Below are positions 1 to 6,195 of a DNA stretch of 8,456 nt, piece after piece. Under the pieces are notes generated by a model. It saw only the letters and a list, made by a program, of their open reading frames with translations. It was not told the origin of the DNA and ran no database searches. This stretch comes from Chloroflexota bacterium (lineage in GTDB: Bacteria; Chloroflexota; Anaerolineae; Promineifilales; Promineifilaceae), in contig QQUD01000422.1 in assembly GCA_008501785.1 (NCBI GenBank), positions 1 to 8,456 of the forward strand, given 5' to 3'. Each line of letters begins with the position of its first letter. Position 1 is the first letter of the stretch. Both the position numbers and the translations under genes were made by a program.

Positions 1-89
1 TACTGAAAATATACTAAATCCTGCTGCCATGCGTCGGTGCGAATATCGGATGGGAAAAAGTCCGGTTGGGGAATAGTGGGATAAAAATA
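1..89 (-). pseudogene. In-frame continuation of an exported protein beyond a TAA stop, cut by window edge
   Basis: Reading the minus strand directly on from the TAA at 92-90, the same frame stays open to base 1 and reads as protein-like sequence (YFYPTIPQPDFFPSDIRTDA, then WQQDLVYFQ). The other two frames are less protein-like, and one of them stops. The stretch has no ATG in this frame and no SD sequence, so it cannot easily start on its own. The simplest reading is the mature part of the protein whose signal anchor lies at 90-173, separated by one nonsense codon (for example CAA to TAA). The 'W-x-x-DL-x-x-(F/L)' pattern soon after an N-terminal anchor recalls secreted S41-type peptidases, but this is a weak resemblance. 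A sequencing error at 90-92 is equally possible. Confidence 0.35.
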
Positions 90-173
90 TTACTTTCTGG
101 CGAGTTCAATGGTAATAACGGCCGTACCCATCAAAACAAAGGCTAGAACAAAAACAACGAAACGTTTCTTCAT
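90..173 (-). CDS. Short 27-residue signal-anchor reading frame
   Basis: The minus strand encodes 27 residues beginning MKKRFVVFVLAFVLMGTAVI and ending ELARK before TAA. It has a basic N-terminus (KKR), a hydrophobic segment at about residues 5-21, then a short charged tail. A GGGAG stretch lies about 8 bases before the ATG (positions 183-187), which supports this start. It is either a single-pass membrane micropeptide or, more likely, the signal anchor of the longer protein that continues in frame at 1-89 after the stop. It lies about 185 bases downstream of the LuxR-type regulator, with a palindromic repeat between them. The codons for residues 17-19 contain the ACGGCCGT palindrome. No family is recognised. 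Confidence 0.45.
   Translation of the reverse strand: MKKRFVVFVLAFVLMGTAVITIELARK
118..125. repeat. ACGGCCGT palindrome, copy 1
   Basis: Exact copy within the 27-residue reading frame at 90-173. On the minus strand it reads ACG GCC GTT (Thr-Ala-Val). Confidence 0.8.
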
Positions 174-286
174 GCGACATTCTCCCATTTTTGTGATACT
201 GAGTTTTCATTACTGCTCTCAGTCTATTTGCTCACATGGAGAGTGTCGGCATTCGAAAGTTCTATTGGCGGGTGTATTGGTCCCAC

Positions 287-347
287 AGGTGCGACGCACT
301 TATAAATTGCTTGTCAAACAATTCTCTGAGAAAAGTGCGTCGCACCT
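287..347. repeat. Palindromic repeat pair (AGGTGCGACGCACTT), possible terminator
   Basis: Perfect 15-bp arms at 287-301 (AGGTGCGACGCACTT) and 333-347 (its reverse complement) flank a 31-base loop. Each arm contains the near-palindrome GTGCG(A/T)CGCAC. The element begins 10 bases beyond the stop codon of the minus-strand regulator gene, so it is well placed to end or stabilise that transcript, though no U-run follows. The loop holds a smaller imperfect dyad, TTGCTTGTCAAACAA at 307-321. The same unit recurs at 5213-5246, which marks it as a dispersed REP-like element, not a one-off hairpin. Confidence 0.75.
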
Positions 348-357
348 AGAGATTGCT

Positions 358-3069
358 TCACAAGATATTCAAATCGCGGGCGCGATTAACAGCCTGTGTA
401 CGGCTGGCAACACCTAATTTGCCAAAGATGTTGTTAACATGCTTTTTAACGGTGCTGATTGCAATCACCAATTCATCTGCAATCGCCTGATTTGAGAGAC
501 CATTTACTAATAACCCAAGGACTTCAAGTTCACGACTGCTCAGTGGTTCAATCAATAGTTGATTTGGAGACGGCGCAGTCGAGTCATCATCAAGTTGTGG
601 ATCGATGGCACGCATCAAGCGTGTGACGAAAACCGGGTCAGCCCCCTGCGCAAGACTAGCCGCCAACAGGGTGCGCATGGGCTGCCCTTCATCAGCAAAA
701 ACACGAATGTAACCTTCTGGCTTTGCCAATGTGAGGGCGCGGTTGATAGTCGTGATGGCATTCGGCATGTCTTCCTGTATTTGAAATGCAAGTGCTTGCA
801 AAATCAGGATTTCAATTAAGCTACCGGTTCGTGCACCAGCTTCCGCTGCCTCTGAGAGGTTATTGAGGAACTGTATTGCTTCGAGAATGACATGCTCGTC
901 TTGGTTCTGCTCATAATTAGCAAGACCTACCCGAACAAACGAAATGTTTTCAAACTCGTGCTGATAGCTAAGGGCATTGTCATCAAAGTCCCGCTTGTGA
1001 ACCCATTCTAAAGCGTCAGTTACCCTGCCCTGCCGAACCAAAAATCGTGCCTTGATTGCCGATATGGGACGCAAGTCGGGAAGAGCTGCCGGTTGAAACG
1101 TTCGCTCAGCCTCTTGAATCAAGTTGAGTGCGCTGTCTAAATCGCCTTGTGCCTCTTTAATGCAAGCTATCGCTGCATGAAGTCGATACTCGCTGCCGGG
1201 AATGACCACCCGTTCACTTGCCGCCTGACCAATTAGCAGATGTTGTAATGCAGTTTCCAGCTTGTTCCATTCACGGTACAGATTGCCCAAACCGACATAT
1301 AGGTTGACGGTTACGCCCGTGCCATCAATTGACACACGAGATGATGCAAGCTGCAAAGCTTTCTCGTAGGTGCTGAGAGCCTCACGAAGGCGGCCTTGCG
1401 CTACACGAATATCTGCCAGGATGACTGTTCCATAGACCTGAAAATAATGATTGTTGGCTTTGCGCTGACTGGCGATGCCTTCGGTTATCATCTGGTAAGC
1501 TGATTCCAAATCTCCGCTGGTCCACTGGGCCATACCCAGGAATAAAGCAGTTGTTCCGCGCCAATAATGATCGTTTTCTGATAAGAGGTCCATGGCACGC
1601 TGGGCGTTTTTTATAGTTCCGGGTAAATTGCCGCGAGCCTGAGCTAGATAGGCACGAGCAATAGCTGTTGTTGCGAGAAGTGACTGAAACTCCTTTTCAT
1701 TTGCCACAACCATCTCTGTCATTTTGTCTTCATTATTCGCAGCATCCAGCCATTGTTCGACATCACGAAGACGGGATTCGGCAGCCTCTAGCTCACCATT
1801 ATCCAGCAAAGTCCAGGCGTAGCCTGCGCTAAGTACAGGTCGTACACGAACCAATTCGTCTGGGAGTGCTTTCACCCAGCCAAGCCATGTTGTAGGCTGG
1901 ATTCCCTGCGGGATGACTGGCCATGATAGCTCAATCAAATTGGCGGCGCGATCAAAGTCCTTGGCAATCAAAGCATATCGAACTGCATCAGACCGGAACC
2001 CATGTTGTTCATACCAACTGCTTGCGCGGTGCTGCCAAGTTGGCAGTTGCTCGGGATGTTGTAGTTTGGTATGGGCTTGCAACACATCTGCAAAGAGATG
2101 ATGATATCGATACCATTGCCGCTGATCGTCCAATGGAAAAATGAGCATATTGCTGCGCTCTAATCTCTCCAACATTTGTTGCCCATTCTCTAATCCTGTC
2201 ACAGCATCACATAGGGAAGCACTTAATCGGTCCAGGATGGAGGTTTGCAACAAAAAATCTACAACATGCTGCGGTTGACTCTGCAAGACTTCCTCGACGA
2301 GGTAGTCCAAAATGTAGCGATGACTGCCGGTAAATGTTTTGATGAAAACGGCCGTATCACTGTGCCCCGCCATAGAGACCGCCGCCAATTGGAGGCTGGC
2401 AATCCATCCTTCCGTGCGTGCTTCCAGCTTTGAGACTTCGTCAGGAGTCAGATTAAGTCCCATGCTCAGGTTGAGAAATTCTGTGGCTTCAGCGACTGTA
2501 AAACGCAAATCCGCCACGCGTATCTCGGTCAGTTCGCCTCTTACACGCATACGTGCAAGTGAAAATGAGGGGTCTTCGCGTGTGGTGATGACCACATGCA
2601 TTTGTGGCGGCAGATGTTCTAGCAGGAACATTATGATCTCGTCTATGGGCCGGGCATCGAGCACATGATAATCATCCAGCACAAGCGCAAATGAATCTGG
2701 TGATGTGGCAATGTCGTTGATCAAGGCTGTCATGATCAATTCAACTGGAACTGATTGTGACGACTGCACGGTGTTTACCAACTCATGTCCAACATCTGGC
2801 ATGATGGTTTGGATGGCCGCGATCACGTAGGTGACAAAACGTACCGGATCGCGATCATTGCTATCTAATGACAACCATGCAAATGGCTGATTGGATTGGG
2901 CAATCCAATCAGCAACCAATGTCGTCTTTCCAAATCCCGCCGGTGCTGAGATCAGTGTTAGTTTGCGATCTAAGCCCTCATTCATCTGTTTGATCAAGCG
3001 TGGACGCTGCACTAGCTTTGGATTTGTTGCAGGAATATACAGTTTGGTTGTTAGAATTGGTGTTAACAT
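358..3069 (-). CDS. LuxR-family transcriptional regulator, MalT-type STAND ATPase
   Basis: A large (903-residue) signal-transducing ATPase regulator expected to act in the cytoplasm by ligand- and ATP-dependent oligomerisation on DNA. The N-terminal NTPase domain shows a Walker A at residues 42-49 (APAGFGKT), a Walker B at about 127-133 (FALVLDD), a sensor-like TTRED at 162-166 and the typical [12 protein letters not shown] at 219-230. A long helical, TPR-like region spans roughly 380-800. The C-terminal 62 residues (842-903) form a LuxR helix-turn-helix ([11 protein letters not shown], then [15 protein letters not shown]). The length matches the MalT family. The start is fixed by AGGAG six bases before the ATG. 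This SD and the ATG lie in the loop of a perfect 14-bp inverted repeat. The inducer is unknown. The gene is flanked by non-coding DNA on both sides and is probably transcribed alone. Confidence 0.95.
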   Translation of the reverse strand: MLTPILTTKLYIPATNPKLVQRPRLIKQMNEGLDRKLTLISAPAGFGKTTLVADWIAQSNQPFAWLSLDSNDRDPVRFVTYVIAAIQTIMPDVGHELVNTVQSSQSVPVELIMTALINDIATSPDSFALVLDDYHVLDARPIDEIIMFLLEHLPPQMHVVITTREDPSFSLARMRVRGELTEIRVADLRFTVAEATEFLNLSMGLNLTPDEVSKLEARTEGWIASLQLAAVSMAGHSDTAVFIKTFTGSHRYILDYLVEEVLQSQPQHVVDFLLQTSILDRLSASLCDAVTGLENGQQMLERLERSNMLIFPLDDQRQWYRYHHLFADVLQAHTKLQHPEQLPTWQHRASSWYEQHGFRSDAVRYALIAKDFDRAANLIELSWPVIPQGIQPTTWLGWVKALPDELVRVRPVLSAGYAWTLLDNGELEAAESRLRDVEQWLDAANNEDKMTEMVVANEKEFQSLLATTAIARAYLAQARGNLPGTIKNAQRAMDLLSENDHYWRGTTALFLGMAQWTSGDLESAYQMITEGIASQRKANNHYFQVYGTVILADIRVAQGRLREALSTYEKALQLASSRVSIDGTGVTVNLYVGLGNLYREWNKLETALQHLLIGQAASERVVIPGSEYRLHAAIACIKEAQGDLDSALNLIQEAERTFQPAALPDLRPISAIKARFLVRQGRVTDALEWVHKRDFDDNALSYQHEFENISFVRVGLANYEQNQDEHVILEAIQFLNNLSEAAEAGARTGSLIEILILQALAFQIQEDMPNAITTINRALTLAKPEGYIRVFADEGQPMRTLLAASLAQGADPVFVTRLMRAIDPQLDDDSTAPSPNQLLIEPLSSRELEVLGLLVNGLSNQAIADELVIAISTVKKHVNNIFGKLGVASRTQAVNRARDLNIL
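2348..2355. repeat. ACGGCCGT palindrome, copy 2
   Basis: Exact copy inside the LuxR-type regulator gene. On its coding strand it reads GAT ACG GCC GTT TTC (Asp-Thr-Ala-Val-Phe). Confidence 0.8.
2887..2912. repeat. Perfect 12-bp-arm inverted repeat inside the regulator gene
   Basis: Arms 2887-2898 and 2901-2912 are perfectly complementary around a central GG. They encode the residues just after the Walker A motif (ADWIAQSNQ). This would be a strong cruciform or mRNA hairpin near the 5' end of the message. It may simply result from codon choice. Confidence 0.6.
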
Positions 3070-3095
3070 ACCTGTCTCCTGACCAATTCTAACAA
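3048..3095 (-). promoter_or_regulatory. Perfect 14-bp inverted repeat enclosing the regulator's SD and ATG
   Basis: Arm 3082-3095 (minus strand TTGTTAGAATTGGT) and arm 3048-3061 (ACCAATTCTAACAA) pair without mismatch. The 20-base interval between them holds the SD (AGGAG, 3076-3080) and the ATG (3067-3069). In mRNA this would present the ribosome-binding site in a loop. In DNA it is a dyad suited to binding by a dimeric protein, possibly the regulator itself. The downstream arm is also coding (codons 3-7 of the gene), so the upstream arm appears to mirror coding sequence. Confidence 0.6.
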
Positions 3096-3195
3096 AAAAC
3101 AGTCAACAGAAAATGAAAAACAAAAAACGAACGAACTTTCTGTTTGGCCGTTTCCCCATTCATCAACATGGACAGCAGAAAACTCGGATAGAAAT

Positions 3196-3203
3196 ACGGC
3201 CGT
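3196..3203. repeat. ACGGCCGT palindrome, copy 3 (intergenic)
   Basis: The only copy outside a reading frame, in the gap between the regulator and the surface protein. A diverged relative (TTGGCCGTTTCC) lies at 3144-3155. Confidence 0.75.
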
Positions 3204-3264
3204 TTACGATCAACGATTGATGATGAAACGCTGGCATATCGCTTCCATCATGAGAAGAAAGTGG

Positions 3265-3375
3265 CTAGTATTGCGCGGCGTTAGTTTGTGTGCGGTTTAG
3301 TTTTGGCGCAATACTTAAACAGTCCGGCGAGCACCCTTTCGTTATCGACCACGTACTTCAGCCGGACTGTACTAG
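3265..3375. repeat. Two-hairpin block with CTAGTA/TACTAG ends in the 3070-3447 gap
   Basis: The 378-base gap 3070-3447 contains no convincing gene. Its main structure is this 111-bp block. Hairpin 1 pairs 3267-3276 (AGTATTGCGC) with 3306-3315. Hairpin 2 pairs 3319-3328 (ACAGTCCGGC) with 3361-3370. The ends CTAGTA (3265-3270) and TACTAG (3370-3375) are also complementary, though they overlap the inner stems. It could be a small non-autonomous mobile element, a structured RNA, or the terminator of the surface-protein gene (on the minus strand hairpin 2 is followed by TTTAAGT). No target-site duplication is visible. Confidence 0.5.
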
Positions 3376-3447
3376 AAACCAAAAATAGGGAATAGCACGG
3401 TTCGGGAACCAACCATAGATCAAGTCTAGCATACCTTCGCCCCCCTA

Positions 3448-4617
3448 CTATTTCTCTGGAACGTAATTTATAATTATTGGTAAGAATACTGAATTAAGAT
3501 TGTTTGCATATGAAGTATCGACTTGTATTTCGATTGGACCATGTTGAGTAGGCACACCATAAATATCGACATCCTCAAGCAAATAATAATAAAAACCAGA
3601 GCTAACAGGTCCATCAATATATGAATAGGTAAAATTATAATCGAAGCTCCGTGGGATTAAAGAATCGTTGATCTGTTGATAAGGTCCTTCATATGTTTTT
3701 GAGCGATACAAATTGAAACCATAATTATCAATTTCAATTGCTGTGACCCATTCAAGTGCAACAAAGCCATTTGACCGATCACTTGCCTCAAAAGAAATTA
3801 GATCCACGGCAGTTGGCACAGGTGAAGGAAATGATGCGGCTCCAAATGCATTGAAAGGGATTTCTCTAACAAATAGACCTTTTCCAGAGACTAAGTCAAT
3901 TTCTATCAGACTCCCATTTGTAGCACCAGAGGCAGCATATGTTAGACCAAAAAGCTTCCCATTTGAAATAAACAGCCCATACACATTTTTAAATCCAATA
4001 CCATTACTCACATCAACTGGTGTGGCAGCCCCTGTTATATAATCAACCGTTACAAGAACATCATCAACATTGCTAGCTGTACTTACGGTTGCATACAGTT
4101 TATTGTCATGGAATACTAGATCACCACTCGATGAAAATCCAGATCCAAAATTGCCAATAAAAGTGCTTGTCCCATTGTCCTTATCGATTGTTAGTAAATT
4201 GCCACCGCCCGTTACAGCATACAGTTTTCCTTGATTATCAAACGTTAAAGCATTCACATTACTAAAACCATTAGCACCTATCTCAGTCGCTATTGCGGTT
4301 TTGGAATTAATCTGATAAAGCCTAGAAAAAGAAACACCATAAAGAGTATCATCAATATCTAAAGCAATATCTGTAATAGTGGGGGTGTCGCCAGCAAGCG
4401 TTCTTATCGTGCCGATTAATACATCGTTCGCAAAACTTGTGTCTATCTTATATAAATGACTTGTACCATTTATATTTCCACTCACACCAAAAATCGGGGA
4501 ATCCTCAGCTCTAATCTGCGGTATATTCTTGAATAAAAGGGAGAAACTTACCAAAACAACAATGATCAAGAAATAACAACTTTGCTTTTTCTCCATATGC
4601 ATTCCCAAGATATTCAC
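3448..4617 (-). CDS. Secreted beta-propeller protein with FN3-like domain and FLPII C-terminal tail
   Basis: A 389-residue exported protein, probably on the cell surface. GTG at 4617 is chosen because AGGAG lies seven bases before it; ATGs at 4602 and 4596 lack an equal site. Residues 14-29 are a hydrophobic signal segment, with likely cleavage after IRA (about residue 37). Residues 41-262 repeat 'Y-x-I-D', 'LYAV' and 'LYGV' units with a Gly between strands, as in NHL/DUF4394-like beta-propellers. Residues 269-366 form an FN3-like module (LEWVTAIEIDNYGFNLYRS, YYYLLEDVDIYG). The end (SVFLPIIINYVPEK) resembles the short 'FLPL(V/I)' tail seen on Chloroflexota exported proteins. The gene is AT-rich compared with its neighbours and lacks the ACGGCCGT motif. 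Its binding partner is unknown. No catalytic residues are recognised. Confidence 0.8.
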   Translation of the reverse strand: MNILGMHMEKKQSCYFLIIVVLVSFSLLFKNIPQIRAEDSPIFGVSGNINGTSHLYKIDTSFANDVLIGTIRTLAGDTPTITDIALDIDDTLYGVSFSRLYQINSKTAIATEIGANGFSNVNALTFDNQGKLYAVTGGGNLLTIDKDNGTSTFIGNFGSGFSSSGDLVFHDNKLYATVSTASNVDDVLVTVDYITGAATPVDVSNGIGFKNVYGLFISNGKLFGLTYAASGATNGSLIEIDLVSGKGLFVREIPFNAFGAASFPSPVPTAVDLISFEASDRSNGFVALEWVTAIEIDNYGFNLYRSKTYEGPYQQINDSLIPRSFDYNFTYSYIDGPVSSGFYYYLLEDVDIYGVPTQHGPIEIQVDTSYANNLNSVFLPIIINYVPEK

Positions 4618-5004
4618 GGAACTTCTCCTAATTCCTGCTATATTCTCAGAGCTTTTATTAGGTATTTGTTGAAGAAAATATCGACAGAAAGATTGTTACT
4701 TCATTTTCTCGGAAGCTATGAACTAAATTGCTCAAGCCAAAACAACTTCGCAGCTTCCGGGAAAATGGTGTACATGACTTTTGTCACATTGTATTGAATA
4801 AAGGGTGTCAATTAACGTCAATCTCATATTTCCTTGGAAAACAAGGGGCCATTTCTAATAAAAACAATCAACGATACACAATCAATAAAAACGAATGGAC
4901 TTTAGTCTCTTTGCTTAACAGTTTTGAAGTGGTGATTGATTTCCGGGTTGCTATTCGTAGAATGAAAGGTAAGTACTGGCTTCTTTAGATGGATGGAGGT
5001 TAAC
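4618..5004. other. Non-coding gap between divergent genes
   Basis: AT-rich sequence separating the starts of the minus-strand surface-protein gene and the plus-strand 65-residue gene, so it should hold both promoters. No pair of -35/-10 boxes with proper spacing could be picked with confidence. It contains a strong hairpin (4702-4767), a direct repeat of GTCAAT spaced exactly 10 bases (4807-4812, 4817-4822), and a direct repeat AATAAAAAC (4857-4865, 4884-4892). An open frame at 4728-4988 exists but starts at TTG without an SD and has no recognisable content. Confidence 0.6.
4702..4767 (+). repeat. 16-bp-stem hairpin in the divergent gap
   Basis: Arm 4702-4717 (CATTTTCTCGGAAGCT) pairs with 4752-4767 around a 34-base loop. 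The single imperfection (T4709 with G4760) is a G-U pair if the plus strand is transcribed, and T4701-G4768 would add another. That favours an RNA read toward the 65-residue gene, but the same dyad also lies about 85 bases upstream of the surface-protein start. Confidence 0.5.
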
Positions 5005-5202
5005 ATGTGGAATCAAATGAAGATTGCGAATTTGGATAAAACGGCCGTTAACAAAGTACAAACGCTAGAAAAAGAATTCGGCACACACGTGATGGCATTT
5101 GAAACGGGTGTCGAGTTTGCCAGACTGACGCGAGAACAAATTGATAAAGTTGCTCAATTAGAAAAAGAATTGGGTGTGACGCTGCTGGTTTATAAAGAGT
5201 AA
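5005..5202 (+). CDS. Small internally duplicated protein of unknown function (65 residues)
   Basis: The start is ATG 5005, because GGAGG at 4995-4999 is five bases upstream. The ATG at 4993 overlaps that SD and is unlikely to be used. The protein contains two copies of a 24-residue unit, residues 10-33 and 41-64. Both share the pattern L-x-(K/R)-x-x-(V/I)-x-K-V-x-x-LEKE-x-G followed by a short hydrophobic strand (HVMAFE, TLLVYK), so each is predicted helix then strand. There is no signal peptide or membrane segment, so it is probably cytoplasmic. It is the only plus-strand gene and converges on the DegV-like gene, with a hairpin between them. I do not recognise the family. Codons 13-15 carry an ACGGCCGT copy. 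Confidence 0.75.
   Translation: MWNQMKIANLDKTAVNKVQTLEKEFGTHVMAFETGVEFARLTREQIDKVAQLEKELGVTLLVYKE
5041..5048. repeat. ACGGCCGT palindrome, copy 4
   Basis: Exact copy in the 65-residue gene, the only copy in a plus-strand gene. It reads AAA ACG GCC GTT AAC (Lys-Thr-Ala-Val-Asn). Confidence 0.8.
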
Positions 5203-5212
5203 TGATCGAGTT

Positions 5213-5246
5213 AGGTGCGACGCACTTCGGAAAGTGCGACGCACCT
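5213..5246 (+). terminator. Compact hairpin from the GTGCGACGCAC repeat, between convergent genes
   Basis: Arms 5213-5227 (AGGTGCGACGCACTT) and 5232-5246 (AAGTGCGACGCACCT) pair except for one central A-A mismatch, with a four-base loop. It lies 10 bases after the stop of the plus-strand 65-residue gene and 15 bases beyond the stop of the minus-strand DegV-like gene. On the plus strand the stem is followed by TTTGACTT, a short T-run. On the minus strand the loop reads TCCG, a UNCG-type tetraloop. A bidirectional terminator is the natural reading. It is built from the same unit as the element at 287-347. Confidence 0.65.
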
Positions 5247-5261
5247 TTGACTTCAAATTCC

Positions 5262-6113
5262 CTAATCGAGACAGCTAATTGGATAACAGGCAATGCCTAC
5301 TGTGCCTGCGCCGACGTGAGTGCCGATGACGGGGCTGAGTTCCAGCGTGATGTCTTGTTCAATTTGCATGGCTTCTTTGCAGAGGTTGAGGACGGAAACG
5401 GCCGTTTCCGGTACATTCGCATGAAAAATCGCGGCACGCACAGACTGACCCTGCACCTTATCTGCCACGATCGAAACCAACTGCTTCATCGCCTTTTTCT
5501 TGCCCCGCGCCCGATCAACCGCATCAATCTTGTGCGCCATCGTGAGGATAGGTTTGATGCTGAGCATCGTGCCTAGATAGCGCGATGCACCACCAATACG
5601 GCCACCGCGATGTAAATATTTCAGCGTGTCTACGACAAAATAGACGTGTAAGTTTTCGGCGACTTTACGCGCCACAGCCGCTGCCTCTTCTAAAGTCGCC
5701 CCATTTTCCACAGCCTCGGCAGCCGCCAGCGTCACCAAAGCCAATCCACCAGTCGTTGATTCGGAATCGATAATTTCAACAGGCACTTTGTCAAACTCAG
5801 CCGCCGCTGACTGTGCGCCCTGAATCGTGCCGCTAATGCCCGACGAAATCAAAATCACTAAAATAGCATCGTGATCGACCGCCAGTTTTTCATACGCTTC
5901 CATGAATGTGGGCATCGTGATTTGGGCCGTAGTAGGAATCACGGGGTCTTTGGCGAGCCGTTCATAAAAATCGGACGTTTGTAAATTCACACTATCCAAA
6001 TAAGAGTCTTCTCCCCACTGAATATTGTGTGGGACGGTATGAATATTGTGTTGTGCCATTAATGACTTCGGCATTGTTGCGGATGTGTCTGTCAGAATTG
6101 CGATTTTCGACAT
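5262..6113 (-). CDS. DegV/FakB family fatty-acid-binding protein (copy 1)
   Basis: A 283-residue cytoplasmic protein of the DegV family, whose FakB members hold a fatty acid for phosphorylation by FakA. Visible family marks are TDTSATMPKSL (8-18), PTTAQ (60-64), SSGISGT (90-96), the long conserved block 161-190 containing YLHRGGRIGG, and the C-terminal IGTHVGAGTVG (263-273) with His266, which contacts the carboxylate in FakB. The usual TTSQP is TTAQI here, replacing the Ser (residue 63) and Pro, so ligand binding may differ. The SD GAGGT is four bases before the ATG. The gene lies 78 bases downstream of a close paralogue, with a long hairpin between them. No fakA kinase gene is in the window. 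The family assignment is secure; the ligand is not. Confidence 0.9.
   Translation of the reverse strand: MSKIAILTDTSATMPKSLMAQHNIHTVPHNIQWGEDSYLDSVNLQTSDFYERLAKDPVIPTTAQITMPTFMEAYEKLAVDHDAILVILISSGISGTIQGAQSAAAEFDKVPVEIIDSESTTGGLALVTLAAAEAVENGATLEEAAAVARKVAENLHVYFVVDTLKYLHRGGRIGGASRYLGTMLSIKPILTMAHKIDAVDRARGKKKAMKQLVSIVADKVQGQSVRAAIFHANVPETAVSVLNLCKEAMQIEQDITLELSPVIGTHVGAGTVGIACYPISCLD
5398..5405. repeat. ACGGCCGT palindrome, copy 5
   Basis: Exact copy in DegV-like copy 1, the core of a perfect 18-bp palindrome (5393-5410, CGGAAACGGCCGTTTCCG). On the coding strand it encodes Glu-Thr-Ala-Val-Ser. Confidence 0.85.
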
Positions 6114-6130
6114 GTATACCTCAAAAGAGG

Positions 6131-6195
6131 TTAGCTATTAGCCGTTAGCCATTAGCTAAGAGCTAAAAAGCTAACGACTAACGGCTAACAGCTAA
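6131..6195 (-). repeat. 27-bp-stem TTAGC-rich hairpin between the two DegV-like genes
   Basis: Arm 6131-6157 pairs with 6169-6195 around an 11-base loop. Of 27 positions only three are not Watson-Crick (6137/6189, 6149/6177, 6151/6175), and all three become G-U pairs in the minus-strand RNA, the direction in which both genes are transcribed. The sequence is built from repeated (T)TAGC(C/T) units. The upstream gene's TAG stop is inside one arm, and the downstream gene's SD begins a few bases after the other. It may be an attenuator, an RNA-processing or stabilising site, or a dispersed intergenic repeat. Confidence 0.7.

Noticed and set aside
302..330. Promoter from TTGACA and TATAAG on the minus strand in the repeat loop
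   Set aside because: The two boxes are only seven bases apart, far short of the usual 16-18.
109..417. Plus-strand open frame of 102 codons
   Set aside because: It runs across the palindromic repeat and into the regulator's 3' end, has no SD, and the opposite strand gives a better signal-anchor frame.
3080..3115. Sigma-70 promoter (TTGACT, TAGAAT) before the regulator
   Set aside because: Spacing is about nine bases, and the TAGAAT belongs to the inverted-repeat arm.
4728..4988. Plus-strand open frame of 86 codons upstream of the small gene
   Set aside because: TTG start without an SD, runs through hairpin and AT-rich repeats, and the product has no recognisable pattern. It could be a decayed remnant but cannot be supported.
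4993..5004. Upstream ATG for the 65-residue protein
   Set aside because: This ATG is part of the ATGGAGG that forms the SD for the ATG at 5005, so initiation there is unlikely.
5202..5576. Plus-strand open frame of 124 codons overlapping the small gene's stop
   Set aside because: Crosses the terminator-like hairpin and is antisense to DegV-like copy 1.
6131..6195. Possible CRISPR-like or VNTR array
   Set aside because: The short TTAGC units have no spacers and form one inverted repeat, not regularly spaced direct repeats.
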